Both the position numbers and the translations under genes were made by a program. A stretch of 64,000 nucleotides of DNA from Meandrina meandrites (lineage: Eukaryota; Cnidaria; Anthozoa; Scleractinia; Meandrinidae): contig OY855912.1 in the NCBI GenBank assembly GCA_963693305.1, positions 8,544,001 to 8,608,000 on the forward strand, in the 5' to 3' direction. Below are positions 12,541 to 22,012 of this stretch, one piece after another. How positions within the stretch are numbered: the first letter of the stretch is position 1; each line of letters begins with the position of its first letter. Under the pieces are notes generated by a model. It did not search any database and had not been told where the DNA came from. It saw only the letters and a list, made by a program, of their open reading frames with translations.

Positions 12541-13031
12541 AAGGACACGAAGCGACCTTATCATTATTTAATGGTCAGGAAACGAAACACCGTATTTGGT
12601 GTCAACTAACTGAAACAAAGAAAAGCAAGCTGCCATTTGTAGAATTTCAATGCGTTTTTCCTTGTCGTTAGGCAGAAAATATTGATCAACAAAGCTTCAA
12701 ATTGTCAGGCAACAAGACTCGGACTGGAATGTGAAGTGTGTCACGCAATACTTTAGCCATTAAAATAGCCAAGAATTCGTTCGAACTTATTTCTCAATAT
12801 TGCGTTGTGCCGCAAATTTTATTTCATAATTCGACAGAAAAGGTCTTAATCTAAAATTAGAATGGCAATTAGGCCTGGTCTATTAGCCACAAGTGAAAAA
12901 TAAGGCAAGATTTAGGACCATATTTTCGCGATGTTTGCATAAATTACTGAAGCTGTTCTATAAATATTGTAGTTGTCCTCCGATTTTGAACAAGAAAGCA
13001 ACCAAATGACATGTCAGCAGTAAGAATTGAT
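12541..13031. repeat. Right terminal inverted repeat of the large transposon
   Basis: Reverse complement of 1415-1474 joined to 2699-3127, with scattered mismatches and small indels. The inner edge abuts the TTAA foldback element by a few bases. Confidence 0.8.
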
Positions 13032-14650
13032 AAAAATTGACTGGATGTGTACTAATTTTGGGGGTTTTATTGGCGCAAAGCATTTTTAATGAAGGTTTAA
13101 TATCCTGTGTTAGAACTCGTGAAAAATGGCCGTTTCATCACTTCTTGACACTGGTAATCGATAAATGATCCACAGTGGAGAGAAACAAACATTCTCTGAT
13201 CATTTCTACTGCATTTTAGTAGTAAGGATAGATAGTACTACCTGTGACAGAAATATGAAGGAAAACTATTTTGGAGTCCAAAATCGAGTGGAACAGTCTT
13301 AGTGAGACGGCCTCTTAAAGAAGTTTGTTGCCTCAAAACTCTCCTCAGGAACAAAATCAAATATTTGCAAACCTAAGCAGGAATTGGCACACTACTTCAG
13401 CTCACACAATCTTTGTGTCATGTGTGGTGATTACCCATCCCCATATCAGGCTGCTCGGCTAACGTACATCACCACCAAAGCATGTTATTATTTTTGGAAT
13501 CAAACTGAAAATTGCAAACCTAGCAAGAACGTGCTAAAGCATGGGACAACAATCATTACAAGCTGTTCGCACCACAAGCTGGTTTTCCCGCATCATTAAA
13601 CGTAACCTGATTGGTTTATATTCATCGGATGATGAATCGAGAATCAATCAGCTGCAGGGCCGTTACTGCATTAACGGCCCGCTTGGAGCCATTTGCGGCC
13701 TGCAAAGCGTGTGTTTTCAAGAGGGCGGTTTTCAATTTGGCCGCGTATATTGATAATAATGACAAATAATCAGAACTACACACAGCGTAAAACAATTGTT
13801 TCGCAATGCTCAAGCTGTGAAAAATGTCAATCATTTGTAAGTCACGGAAGCGATTAAAATGACTTTTTCTAATGTACTCCACATCTTTAAATATCTTTCT
13901 TACTGAAGTGCATTGAAGCATGATCCATGACGGCTAAAATTCTACTGTGTTTGTTCAAGCCTAAAATATTGCGGGTTGGTCGGCGCTGAACAAACTTGCA
14001 ATTTTTCTTCGCATCCATTCTGTCGGTTAATACGAATGCAAAACTTTAATTGAAGGCATGAGGGCAAGACCCGCACATTAAGTTTTTGGCTAAATTGAAC
14101 ATTGTCAAAAACAACTCCAAATTTTGCATGCAAGTTTGTTTATGTGTGCTAAGCACTGCCCTGTACTTCATTTTGCTGGTCTTGCCTTCGTTTTCTTAAA
14201 ATGGCACATGCAAAAAGACAAGATTTTTGCTCGTGAAATCAAGAGATAGACTTCTTCGCTTTTCATTTGCACAAATCGATTGATTCGAATGAATATTTAA
14301 TGAGGCACAAAAATTTTTGACGATGAAAGGTCCCCTGCAAAACAACTAAAGAATTTTTTGAAGTCTAAAACCAGCTCGCTTCTCTGCAACTTTCTCGCGG
14401 CAACAGCCAAGCGGATAATGCAAAACTTACGCTGACAAAGTTTTGGACAAGAAAACTGTTTTAGACTTTCTGCTTGGATTGATCTGGCTTTTGTAAGACA
14501 ATGTTCACTCAAGTGCCAAAACAGCGCTATTGTGCAAAACAAAAGTCAGAACAGCCCTCAGTTCTTCGAGAGTTGCTTTTGATTTGCAGGCATTCGGACT
14601 TAATAATGTCCTTCAGCCACCAAGCAGCCGCACTTGTGCTCAAACAATTG
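13032..14650. other. Host flank left of the provirus
   Basis: No supported gene. The stretch 14,040-14,210 is an imperfect reverse complement of 37,425-37,580 on the other side of the provirus, including a shared frame beginning MHAKFGVVFD. These are probably two copies of one dispersed host repeat in opposite orientation. Other open frames here (13,384-13,753, 14,297-14,733) have no recognisable content. Confidence 0.45.
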
Positions 14651-14655
14651 ATATG
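14651..14655. repeat. Left target-site duplication ATATG
   Basis: ATATG directly precedes the first base of the left TIR and is repeated at 37,118-37,122 directly after the right TIR. A 5-6 bp duplication is expected for Polinton integrases. Confidence 0.85.
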
Positions 14656-14927
14656 AGTAGTATAGTCGGAATGAAACGAATACCACTTTGGGTTGGGGCG
14701 GGACTTGAAACTTTTTAAACGTCTGATAATCAAAACCTAAAGCGACCAACGCTCACAAAGCTCGCGTAGGTCGCTTTAGGTTTTGATTATCAGATGTTTA
14801 AAAAGTTTCAAGGACAACCCAAAGATAGTATTCGTTTCATTCCGACTATACTACTAAGAAATGAAAGAGAGTGAAAACCGCACCGCGGGGACAAGCAATT
14901 AGAGAATTGGCACCGTGCAGTATAAAA
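14656..14927. repeat. Left 272-bp TIR with internal palindrome and TATA box
   Basis: Identical in length to 36,846-37,117 and its reverse complement. The outer 198 bp is itself an imperfect palindrome: it begins AGTAGTATAGTCGG and ends with the complement at 14,853. Its long stem contains CCTAAAGCGACC, with a loop of about 20 bases. The inner edge carries TATAAAA at 14,921-14,927, pointing at PolB, whose ATG is 56 bp further on. Confidence 0.9.
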
Positions 14928-14982
14928 GTTTTTCAATTGGGTTATAATAATTTTTCAAAAAATATTTTTTCTATAATATACA

Positions 14983-17900
14983 ATGGCCGAATTAGACTTC
15001 GAATCTTCAGAAGCTTTGGAAGCTTTGGAAGAAGAACTTGCGAAACTAGACCCAGCAGATTTGCGGTATTTATCACAATTACTTTCAGAAAACGTCCCTG
15101 CAGTTAAAAAGATAATTAAGAATGTGCTAGAAGAGCCAATTCCAGAAGAAGCACAAAAAAGATTAAAATCACCTTTACAACCAAAACCTTACAAACCAAT
15201 ACCACCACCAAGAAATAGGAACAGAAGGCAACAACTTCTGAGACAACTTGATCCCATTCCACCGAATAACGTAAGAAATGTGACAGACTACCAGAATGAG
15301 ATTCTGAATCTGTACGACGTAACAAAATTTGAGGGTGAAGAGAGCAAAGGTCGGCGTTATATTCGGTGGCGCTTCGTAAGAGATCTAGAAAAAGACCTCA
15401 CACCAAAATTTATGGAAAAAATAAGAGAGAGCGTGAGGACATCATTTTACATCAGGCACGTTTATTCATATATGTTGCAAAACATTAAAGACGGCACCAT
15501 ACTTGTCTACTACACCAACTCTTTCCCCGGCTCCCCATGGATAAAGAAACTAGAAGAAGCGGAAAAATGGCTGAGGGAAAAGGAGACAAAACGTCTGGAT
15601 GTAGATAGTATCGAAAGACCAAACACAAAGTGGATCTTCGAGGGTCATTTTAATGTTGATGTAAAGGTTGTGCTTGACCGTCAACCACTGATGGGAACAG
15701 GACCCTTACCAAACTGGCTGTGCAACCTTGCACGTGGGAATCACGCAATGGTGACACTGGATACCTATAGAGATAACTTGTGTTTATGGCGTTGTATTGC
15801 TGTGCACAGAGGAGCTAGGCCAGATCGAAGTACAAAAGCGGCACAAGGTCTGGCCGAGAGTTTCTTCAAGCTCAGGAATACGCCGACGGACTGTTCAAAA
15901 ACCTCACTGGATGAATTAGAAAAGGTAGAAATGCATCTGAATAAGGGCACTGCTTTCTCAGGTTGGTTTGGTATCAGGGTTTATGTCCCCGAGCGTGTAG
16001 GAACAGAAGTAGTATGGCATCTCACAAGAAACCCTGCTACACAGTTTAAAAATATTATGACAATTGGTGTTTTTAATGAGCACGCGTTCTTAATAAAAGA
16101 CATTACAAAGTTGGCGAAAACTTATGCATGCATTCATTGCAACGCGAGATTTACACAATCTAACAATCTTCAACGTCATACAGAAAGGTGTGCCCAAGGG
16201 AAAACTGTAATAGATTGTCCAGGTGAAAAGGTTGAAGCACCGCAGACAGCTTACGAGAAAGCATTTTATCCAAAGCATCAAGCATCCAAAGAATCACTTC
16301 AGTGGCTTGAGTATGTAGCAAAGCATTGGAAAATCTGCATTCACCATGCAATGTCGGGGCATGGAGGAGAGCGTTGGATTGAGAAAAGACCAGTTGATGG
16401 CTACAACCATGAGAATAAGATAGTGTTTCAGTATCACGGATGCTACTGGCACGGATGTCCAAAATGTTACCACGATCATGACAAAATAATTGAACGTGGC
16501 GACAGAACGCGCGAAGATCTTTTCCAAGCAACAAAGAGGAGAACAGCTTATCTCAGAAAGGCTGGCTACCGAGTGATTGAGTGTTGGGCCTGCGAAGTTG
16601 GAGAAAAATATGTTGAACAACTACCAGAAGCCCAAACAAAAAGCTTCCCCCACGCAATCCTTTACAACTTTGAGGCGTATGGTGACAATAATCAGCGAAA
16701 GGAGCCGACGGCCAATCTCACAATCGAGAACGCGCACGTACCAATCTCGGTGAGCATCGGCGACACCCTCGAAAGAGAGCCAACTCACATCTGTGAAAAA
16801 GATCCAGCAGAGCTGACACGCAAGTTTATGGAAGAGCTGGAGAGGCGTGGAAAAAACATAAGAGAACAAGTAAGAGCGGAGTTTATGCCAGCAGACGTAA
16901 ACCTGCTCCCAAAAGATCAGAGGAAAAAAATAGAAGAATGGTGTGACCAGGTCCCAGTCGCCGGATTCAACTCAGGGACTTACGATCTGAATCTAATAAA
17001 GAAACACTTTGCAGAGCGTCTTGCAGACACAACCAACAAAGTCAGAGTAGCAAAGCACGGAAACAAAATCATGTTCATACTCACTTCAGGCTTCCGTTTC
17101 CTTGACATAATCAACTACCTCGGCCCGGGAACCAGCTACGAGAAATGGGTAAAGGCCTACGAGTGCAAGACAGTGAAATCATGGTTCCCATACGAGTGGT
17201 TTGACAGACCAGAAAAGCTGGATTACCCAGGATTACCAGATTATTTGGATTGGTATTCAAAGTTGAAAGGAGACTTTGTGCTAAAACTGTCGGAATGGAA
17301 AGCCTGCCAAAAGTTGTTCCGAGAAAAGGGAATGAAAACCTTCAAAGACTGGGTGCGTTACTACAATAATCTCGATGTGGCACCCGGACTTGAAGCGCTA
17401 CAAAAAATGAAAAACTTTTACACTGAGAAGAGAATCGACATAATGAAAGACGCGGTCAGCATCCCGGGTGTGAGTTTACATTACTTGCTAAGGGGAGCTA
17501 TTGAACGCAACGCGGATCTTTACAGCCCAAGCAAAGAAGCATACGATATGTTGAAAGAAGCTGTTGTTGGAGGTCCAAGCCTCGTTTTCACAAGATACCA
17601 CGAAGTTGGTAAAACAAGAATAAGGTCGCATCAAATAGCAGAACCACAACTTTGCAAAAACATCCTCGGATACGACGCCAACGCCCTGTATCTCTCAACC
17701 ATGCTAAGAGAAATGCCTTGTGGAAAGGAAAAGGTCGCTCACTACACAGGCAAGTACCAAACAGATGGGGCTCCAGTACTAACGCACAGACTCAAAGAAG
17801 GAAGCTGGTTCGGATATGCAGAAGTAGACATAGAGATTCCAAATCACTTGCACCAAACGTTCGAGGAAATGTGTCCATTCTTTTACAACAAAGTGGTGCC

Positions 17901-18966
17901 AGCTAAAGCTGTCCCCGAGCATATGCTCAAATACTTGCGTGATACAGGAAGAAAACGCGGAGAAGATAAGAAACTCATGGGAACGTTGTCAGCACAGAGG
18001 ATGCTTGTGTACGCCCCTCTACTACTCTGGTATGTGAATCACGGCGCAGTTATCAAAAGGGTTTATCGTACAATAGACTACCAACCGGCTAAGATCTTTC
18101 CCTGGTTCGTGGAACAAGTCACGGAGGCTCGCCGGACAGGAGATGTAGAAAAAAGCAAGGCACTGCTGGCCGAGGTGTTCAAACTGTTGGGAAACAGAGG
18201 ATATGGGAAGCTAATAGAAGCCTTAGAGCGGCAAACAAACGTCATTTACACCAAAGATGAAAAGGTAGTTGACAGAGCCTTGCGAAGCGCATATTTCTCA
18301 GATCTTGATGAGATTGGGCAGGCGTATGAGTTGGAAAGTCGGAAGCCACGGATCACAATAAGAAGACCGTTTCAGATTGGAATCGCTGTCTATCAGCTGG
18401 CAAAGCTGCGTATGTTGGAATTCTATTACGACTTCCTTGACAGATATTTTGACAGAAAAGATTTCGAGCTGATACAGATGGACACGGACAGCAACTATAT
18501 AGCCATCTCTGGTAAGAAACTTGAGGACATTGTGCGACCAGAGCTGAAAGCAGAATTCGAGGCACAAAAAAAGAATTGGCTAGCATGGGACAAGTGGAGC
18601 GGTAGAACACCTGGTCTGTTTAAGCTGGAGTGTGAGGGGAACCGGATGATTGCGCTCTGCTCAAAATGTTATTTCATTGACGACCGAGGGGAAAAAAAGA
18701 AGTTCAGCACAAAAGGAATGTCGAAGAAGCAAAACAATATAAACTGGCAGCGTTTCAAGACAGCGCTTCAAGGCAACAAGGATATGGCAACAAACAGAGG
18801 TTTCCGAATGCGAGATGGGAATATAGTAACTTATGAGCAGGAGAAGCTGGGGTTGAGTGCTTATTATGACAAACGATGGGTGCTGCCCGACGGGATACAC
18901 ACCGAACCAATCGAATATCACAGTGGGGTTATCAACAAAGTTGATGTACCCACACCCCTGGTTTAG
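14983..18966 (+). CDS. polB: Protein-primed family B DNA polymerase, 1327 aa
   Basis: Replicates the element's linear DNA. The polymerase motifs are intact: motif A YDANALYLS (about residue 896), KLLGNRGYGK (1067) and motif C QMDTDSNY (1166). The exonuclease region shows FNSGTYDLN (Exo II, about 661) and YYNNLD (Exo III, about 793). Exo I reads LYNFEAY near 560, with Asn where the family has the catalytic Asp. The N-terminal 500 residues add an OTU-protease-like patch (RDNLCLWRCIAVH near 264, NEHAFLI near 366), a C2H2 zinc finger (CIHCNARFTQSNNLQRH, about 382) and a Cys/His nuclease-like block (YHGCYWHGCPKC, about 484). This multi-domain build is known in some invertebrate Polinton polymerases. 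The ATG at 14,983 follows the TIR TATA box. No frame break is visible. Its stop overlaps the 3' end of the integrase gene by a few bases, converging. Confidence 0.93.
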   Translation: MAELDFESSEALEALEEELAKLDPADLRYLSQLLSENVPAVKKIIKNVLEEPIPEEAQKRLKSPLQPKPYKPIPPPRNRNRRQQLLRQLDPIPPNNVRNVTDYQNEILNLYDVTKFEGEESKGRRYIRWRFVRDLEKDLTPKFMEKIRESVRTSFYIRHVYSYMLQNIKDGTILVYYTNSFPGSPWIKKLEEAEKWLREKETKRLDVDSIERPNTKWIFEGHFNVDVKVVLDRQPLMGTGPLPNWLCNLARGNHAMVTLDTYRDNLCLWRCIAVHRGARPDRSTKAAQGLAESFFKLRNTPTDCSKTSLDELEKVEMHLNKGTAFSGWFGIRVYVPERVGTEVVWHLTRNPATQFKNIMTIGVFNEHAFLIKDITKLAKTYACIHCNARFTQSNNLQRHTERCAQGKTVIDCPGEKVEAPQTAYEKAFYPKHQASKESLQWLEYVAKHWKICIHHAMSGHGGERWIEKRPVDGYNHENKIVFQYHGCYWHGCPKCYHDHDKIIERGDRTREDLFQATKRRTAYLRKAGYRVIECWACEVGEKYVEQLPEAQTKSFPHAILYNFEAYGDNNQRKEPTANLTIENAHVPISVSIGDTLEREPTHICEKDPAELTRKFMEELERRGKNIREQVRAEFMPADVNLLPKDQRKKIEEWCDQVPVAGFNSGTYDLNLIKKHFAERLADTTNKVRVAKHGNKIMFILTSGFRFLDIINYLGPGTSYEKWVKAYECKTVKSWFPYEWFDRPEKLDYPGLPDYLDWYSKLKGDFVLKLSEWKACQKLFREKGMKTFKDWVRYYNNLDVAPGLEALQKMKNFYTEKRIDIMKDAVSIPGVSLHYLLRGAIERNADLYSPSKEAYDMLKEAVVGGPSLVFTRYHEVGKTRIRSHQIAEPQLCKNILGYDANALYLSTMLREMPCGKEKVAHYTGKYQTDGAPVLTHRLKEGSWFGYAEVDIEIPNHLHQTFEEMCPFFYNKVVPAKAVPEHMLKYLRDTGRKRGEDKKLMGTLSAQRMLVYAPLLLWYVNHGAVIKRVYRTIDYQPAKIFPWFVEQVTEARRTGDVEKSKALLAEVFKLLGNRGYGKLIEALERQTNVIYTKDEKVVDRALRSAYFSDLDEIGQAYELESRKPRITIRRPFQIGIAVYQLAKLRMLEFYYDFLDRYFDRKDFELIQMDTDSNYIAISGKKLEDIVRPELKAEFEAQKKNWLAWDKWSGRTPGLFKLECEGNRMIALCSKCYFIDDRGEKKKFSTKGMSKKQNNINWQRFKTALQGNKDMATNRGFRMRDGNIVTYEQEKLGLSAYYDKRWVLPDGIHTEPIEYHSGVINKVDVPTPLV

Positions 18967-19942
18967 TTCAAGTTAGCTGGAGGTAATTCTGTGTTGGGAG
19001 GTACAACCAGCAGTTCTTCACGCACGAAGCCGCGCTTAGGTCTGTCATGCAAATAGTAGAGAACAGGCTGTTTCGGTTTGGTAAAAGAACGTTCAATGTT
19101 GTAAACTTTCAAAGACCAGATTGGATCAGTGGCTCTTTTCGTCCCACCTTCAAGCTCACCAGGTTGGTACAAATACCGAACCATAACGATGGATGGGAGC
19201 TTTTTTTCGTTCAAACCAACAGGTCTCAAATATTTAGTTGATGGTTCGGAAATTACAACCTTTTCTTTGATTGCGGTAGCAGGTTTCATACCAATCAGCC
19301 GCGTGACTTGGTTGTTAAGAGCAGAAACAACTGAGGGGAGCCTTTTTACCCACTCTGTGGACTGCTGACCCTCCGGCAGGCGCATTTCAACGGCGTACTG
19401 GTGCCCGAACAAGCGCTCCGCTAGGGTGCGGTTAAAACGTTCAACGATAGCTTGGTCTCTATGAATTTCAGGGTGGCCGCGCCTGATGGAAGTTTTGTGA
19501 TTTTCCATTTCTTTTGTAACAGCACCCATAAATTCACGCCCAGGATCAACCTGCAGCAGTTCAGAGGTCCACGTGTGTAAATTGTCTTAAAAGCTTTGGC
19601 AACCTCGTCAGAGTTTTTAGAGGTTAAAGGCTGAGCTTCTTTGAATCTGCTGGCAACATCAACAACGGTAAGCGCGTATTTGTAAGTGCTACGGCCCACT
19701 TTGTCGTGCGGCAGAAAAAGAAGATCTGCCTGATGCACTTTGTTGGGTGTAGGCACGTCGAATTTTGGACGAGGAATGTAGCGCGGTGCGGGGAGGTAGA
19801 TCTGCCAGAGCGCTTGCCTGAACAACCATTCTTTGGCAACAATTTCAGGTACCTTTGCAGCGACCGCTAATTTTTTAATGGCGGAGATACCTTTCCAGTA
19901 ACCCTGTGGGCTGTAGTAACGCCGCTCTAATTTTTTGTCCAT
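18963..19942 (-). pseudogene. int: Retroviral-type integrase (rve), single frameshift
   Basis: The DDE integrase inserts the linear element into host DNA. Two overlapping frames cover it: 19,942-19,421 encodes the N-terminal region and the first catalytic Asp (HQADLLFLPHD), and 19,529-18,963 encodes the second Asp (QVDPGREFMG, just upstream of its first ATG), the Glu helix (AIVERFNRTLAERLF) and the SH3/chromo-like C-terminal tail. The frame changes between about 19,560 and 19,590, inside the loop between the first two catalytic residues, so a small indel has broken an otherwise complete gene. The start codon follows an AT-rich TTATTTAA segment. Loss of integrase would fix this copy in place, yet intact TIRs and target duplications show it was active at insertion. 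Confidence 0.85.
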
Positions 19943-19988
19943 TTAAATAATTATGCGCGGACATATATACATGGCTACAAAACCTTAC

Positions 19989-20015
19989 CTAAGGGGTGTG
20001 GGATACCCCCACAGT
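19989..20015 (+). repeat. Provirus palindrome copy 1 (in frame)
   Basis: AAGGGGTGTGGG followed by ATACCCCCAC; degenerate stem. It lies inside the 183-codon frame and encodes RGVGYPHSE. Confidence 0.7.
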
Positions 20016-20108
20016 GAACAGCTAAAAAAAGAGCTTAACGAAATGTTGCTGAAAAACTAGGAAGCGAAAATAAAAGAAATCAAACCCGAAATCGATCTTG
20101 ACCTTTAC

Positions 20109-20130
20109 GAGTGGGAACCCCCACTGCGGG
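20109..20130 (+). repeat. Provirus palindrome copy 2 (degenerate)
   Basis: GTGGGAACCCCCAC core within the same broken gene, in frame. Confidence 0.45.
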
Positions 20131-20498
20131 ATGAACCCCATGAAGGGATGAGACACCACCCAAAATTATGGTATTTAATTGCGGTACTAAAAAAAACCGG
20201 CATTTCTTTAGATCAGGTCGGTGACAATATGGGGTTGACTTTTTTGGGCAATGTCATTCACCAGTTCAAGCTGTTAAATCCCGGGTCGTGTAACTACGTT
20301 TGTTTTTTATACAACTATTTTCAAAAGGTCTCAACAAGAGATTGGCCGGCGAAAAATGCAATACTGGAAAAGCTCACGAAAAGATTGCCGAAGATGGAAC
20401 AAACCAGAAATAAAGCCAAAAAAAGTTTCAACAAATGGTGGCGAGAAGAAATGTTAAAACAAATTATTTATTACCGCTATCAGGTGGGGTTTACCTCA

Positions 20499-21026
20499 CT
20501 AAACAGAAGTTGTCTTTGATGTTCTTCTTTTTCCTCCTACCCCCACTCCCCCGTCAGTGTGGTTTGAAAAACGCAGTTTTGTCTTTGCAGTAGTAAAGGT
20601 GTTGTACTTTTTGACAATATCTTGATACTCACCGTCAGAGATTACACCATCTTCAAGAGCGGTTGATATGAGAGAGTTGATCGTGCTCAGCGTAGCTTCA
20701 GCCAAAGTCTGTATTTTTTCGTGTTTTTTCGCTTTGCGCAGGAAAAATTTGATGGTGACCATGCAGGAGGTTGACACCAATGAAAACAAGGTGGCAGTTG
20801 CGATTAAAGGCCCCCCAACAACAACGCCAACCGCAGAAAGAGAAGCGGCGAGCCCAGAGCCGGTAAGAATGGTAGCGACTCCGCCTGTTAAGGCACATAC
20901 CGTTTGGCAACGTGTATGCCACCGTTTGAATTTGGCTGAGGTTTCGTAGTAGTGCACCAACTGGTTTTCCAAATTCGTCTTTATCAATTCTATTTCAGCC
21001 CGCCTGAATTTTGTTGCAGAATCCAT
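20499..21026 (-). CDS. Two-helix membrane protein, 175 aa
   Basis: Amphipathic, charged ends surround two adjacent hydrophobic segments, roughly residues 44-70 (VCALTGGVATILTGSGLAAS) and 70-100 (VVVGGPLIATATLFSLVS), followed by a basic stretch, a helical region (TLSTINSLISTALEDG) and a Gly/Lys-rich tail. This suggests a helical-hairpin membrane protein, perhaps of the virion or for membrane remodelling. No enzymatic motif is visible. The ATG is preceded by TATATAGGAA. It overlaps the C-terminal codons of the opposite-strand frame. Function unknown. Confidence 0.65.
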   Translation of the reverse strand: MDSATKFRRAEIELIKTNLENQLVHYYETSAKFKRWHTRCQTVCALTGGVATILTGSGLAASLSAVGVVVGGPLIATATLFSLVSTSCMVTIKFFLRKAKKHEKIQTLAEATLSTINSLISTALEDGVISDGEYQDIVKKYNTFTTAKTKLRFSNHTDGGVGVGGKRRTSKTTSV

Positions 21027-21069
21027 TTCCTATATATGTGTTAAAAAAATGTCACATACTTGGGTTTTA

Positions 21070-21111
21070 CCCTAGGGGTGTGGGGTACCCCCACTGTGGG
21101 GTTTACCCCAC
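21070..21111 (+). repeat. Provirus palindrome copy 3 (double)
   Basis: TAGGGGTGTGGGGTACCCCC then GTGGGGTTTACCCCAC in tandem, immediately after the PLA2 gene's stop codon. Confidence 0.85.
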
Positions 21112-21972
21112 TTAGTCGCAATAGGTGTTGCGGTATTTTCCGGTTTTCTTGTCGTAAATTATTTGGTTACACGGTTCGGTAACTCTGGTAGGGTGTGTCC
21201 AAAACTTTTTGCTAAACAGGCCGGTTTTAGTGTTAAACGCCCCCTTGGCAATGTCACCCGACCAATACTTGTCAAGCAGCTTTTTATCAACTCCGGGCAA
21301 CAATTTATATATATCTTGAGCCTGGGAAAACCCAGGAATCTTTTCCCCGATTTTTTTATTAATCGTTTCACCGACACCCAAGCCTACTTTTTGCTTCGAG
21401 CTGATTGCGTTGCGCGCCATAGAGTGACCCCACTGCCGCTTGTTTTTGGGGATAGCGTCAAGCGCCTTCACCATTTTTTTGTCTGCAACATGTTTGCAGC
21501 TTTTCTCATTTTTCTTACCCGCACAGACGGCATAATCAACGTCATGCTGCATTGCAACTGCGTCCGTGGTGCCTGTGGGTTGCTGGAAAATCTTTAATAT
21601 CTTTCCAGTTTGGGGGTCGTAAGAAAGCTGTTTTTCAAGGGGATTGTACGGCCCCGTGTAGTTGTGACCAGGAAGCGTCCACCCTTTTTTTGGTTTAGGC
21701 AGCTTGCCAATAGCTTTATGCAAATCAAAAGCCCCACCGCGGGGTCGTTCATAAAGAGGGTTTGTTGGGTCATCTACTCTATTACCCTCATAAATTCTCA
21801 TATCATAATCACCACCACTTTGCGTTTTATTAGAAATGAATCGTGTTTTGGTAATGCCACAACTTGCGCATTTTACTTTAAGCAGCCTTCTACCATTTTT
21901 TGCAGTTGCAAATGTTTCACTTCCCGGTACGTTGGGTGTGAAACGCTTTTCCTTCACGCAGTATACCTCCAT
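21112..21972 (-). CDS. Phospholipase A2-domain virion protein, 286 aa
   Basis: The N-terminal 45 residues form a small zinc-ribbon-like module (VYCVKEKRFTP, NGRRLLKVKCASCGITKTRF) shared with the next gene. The middle holds a secreted-type PLA2 core: Ca-loop-like LPGHNYTGPYNPL, then the catalytic-type motif MQHDVDYAVCAG with the His-Asp pair, then a Lys/Cys helix. Viral PLA2 domains of this kind, as in parvovirus capsids, hydrolyse membrane phospholipids to release particles from endosomes; that role here is inference. The C-terminus is basic. The ATG follows TATATAAG directly. A double copy of the provirus palindrome begins right after the stop codon. The first Cys pair of the zinc module is degenerate (CVKE). 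Confidence 0.85.
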   Translation of the reverse strand: MEVYCVKEKRFTPNVPGSETFATAKNGRRLLKVKCASCGITKTRFISNKTQSGGDYDMRIYEGNRVDDPTNPLYERPRGGAFDLHKAIGKLPKPKKGWTLPGHNYTGPYNPLEKQLSYDPQTGKILKIFQQPTGTTDAVAMQHDVDYAVCAGKKNEKSCKHVADKKMVKALDAIPKNKRQWGHSMARNAISSKQKVGLGVGETINKKIGEKIPGFSQAQDIYKLLPGVDKKLLDKYWSGDIAKGAFNTKTGLFSKKFWTHPTRVTEPCNQIIYDKKTGKYRNTYCD

Positions 21973-21995
21973 CTTATATAATTAAAGAAAATTCT

Positions 21996-22012
21996 TGGGT
22001 TTACCCCACTGT
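21996..22012 (+). repeat. Provirus palindrome copy 4 (half)
   Basis: GGGTTTACCCCACTG supplies the last codons and stop of the 181-aa gene. Confidence 0.6.

Larger units (their letters stand above)
1415..13031. mobile_element. Large TIR transposon with transposase and P2X7-ballast-like gene
   Basis: Two arms match as reverse complements: 1415-1474 plus 2699-3127 on the left, and 12,541-13,031 on the right, about 485 bp each. The left arm is interrupted by two later insertions. Between the arms lie a 10-exon transposase gene on the plus strand and a four-exon gene on the minus strand, converging around 9.1-9.8 kb. The transposase resembles the Kolobok group as I know it, but that assignment is from recalled motifs only. 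I could not identify a clear target-site duplication at the outer ends, so the exact boundaries may be off by several bases. Confidence 0.7.
19971..20519 (+). pseudogene. Hypothetical provirus protein, in-frame TAG at codon 30
   Basis: An ATG at 19,971, preceded by CATATATAC, opens a frame that continues to 20,519 except for one TAG at 20,058-20,060. With that codon read through, the product would be 183 residues. The C-terminal part from 20,148 is rich in Lys/Arg and aromatic residues (KSFNKWWREEM) and has no family I recognise. Two copies of the provirus palindrome lie in the coding frame (around residues 7-17 and near 20,111-20,124). It is divergent from the integrase gene, 28 bp away. Either a decayed gene or two short genes; decay seems simpler. 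Confidence 0.5.
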
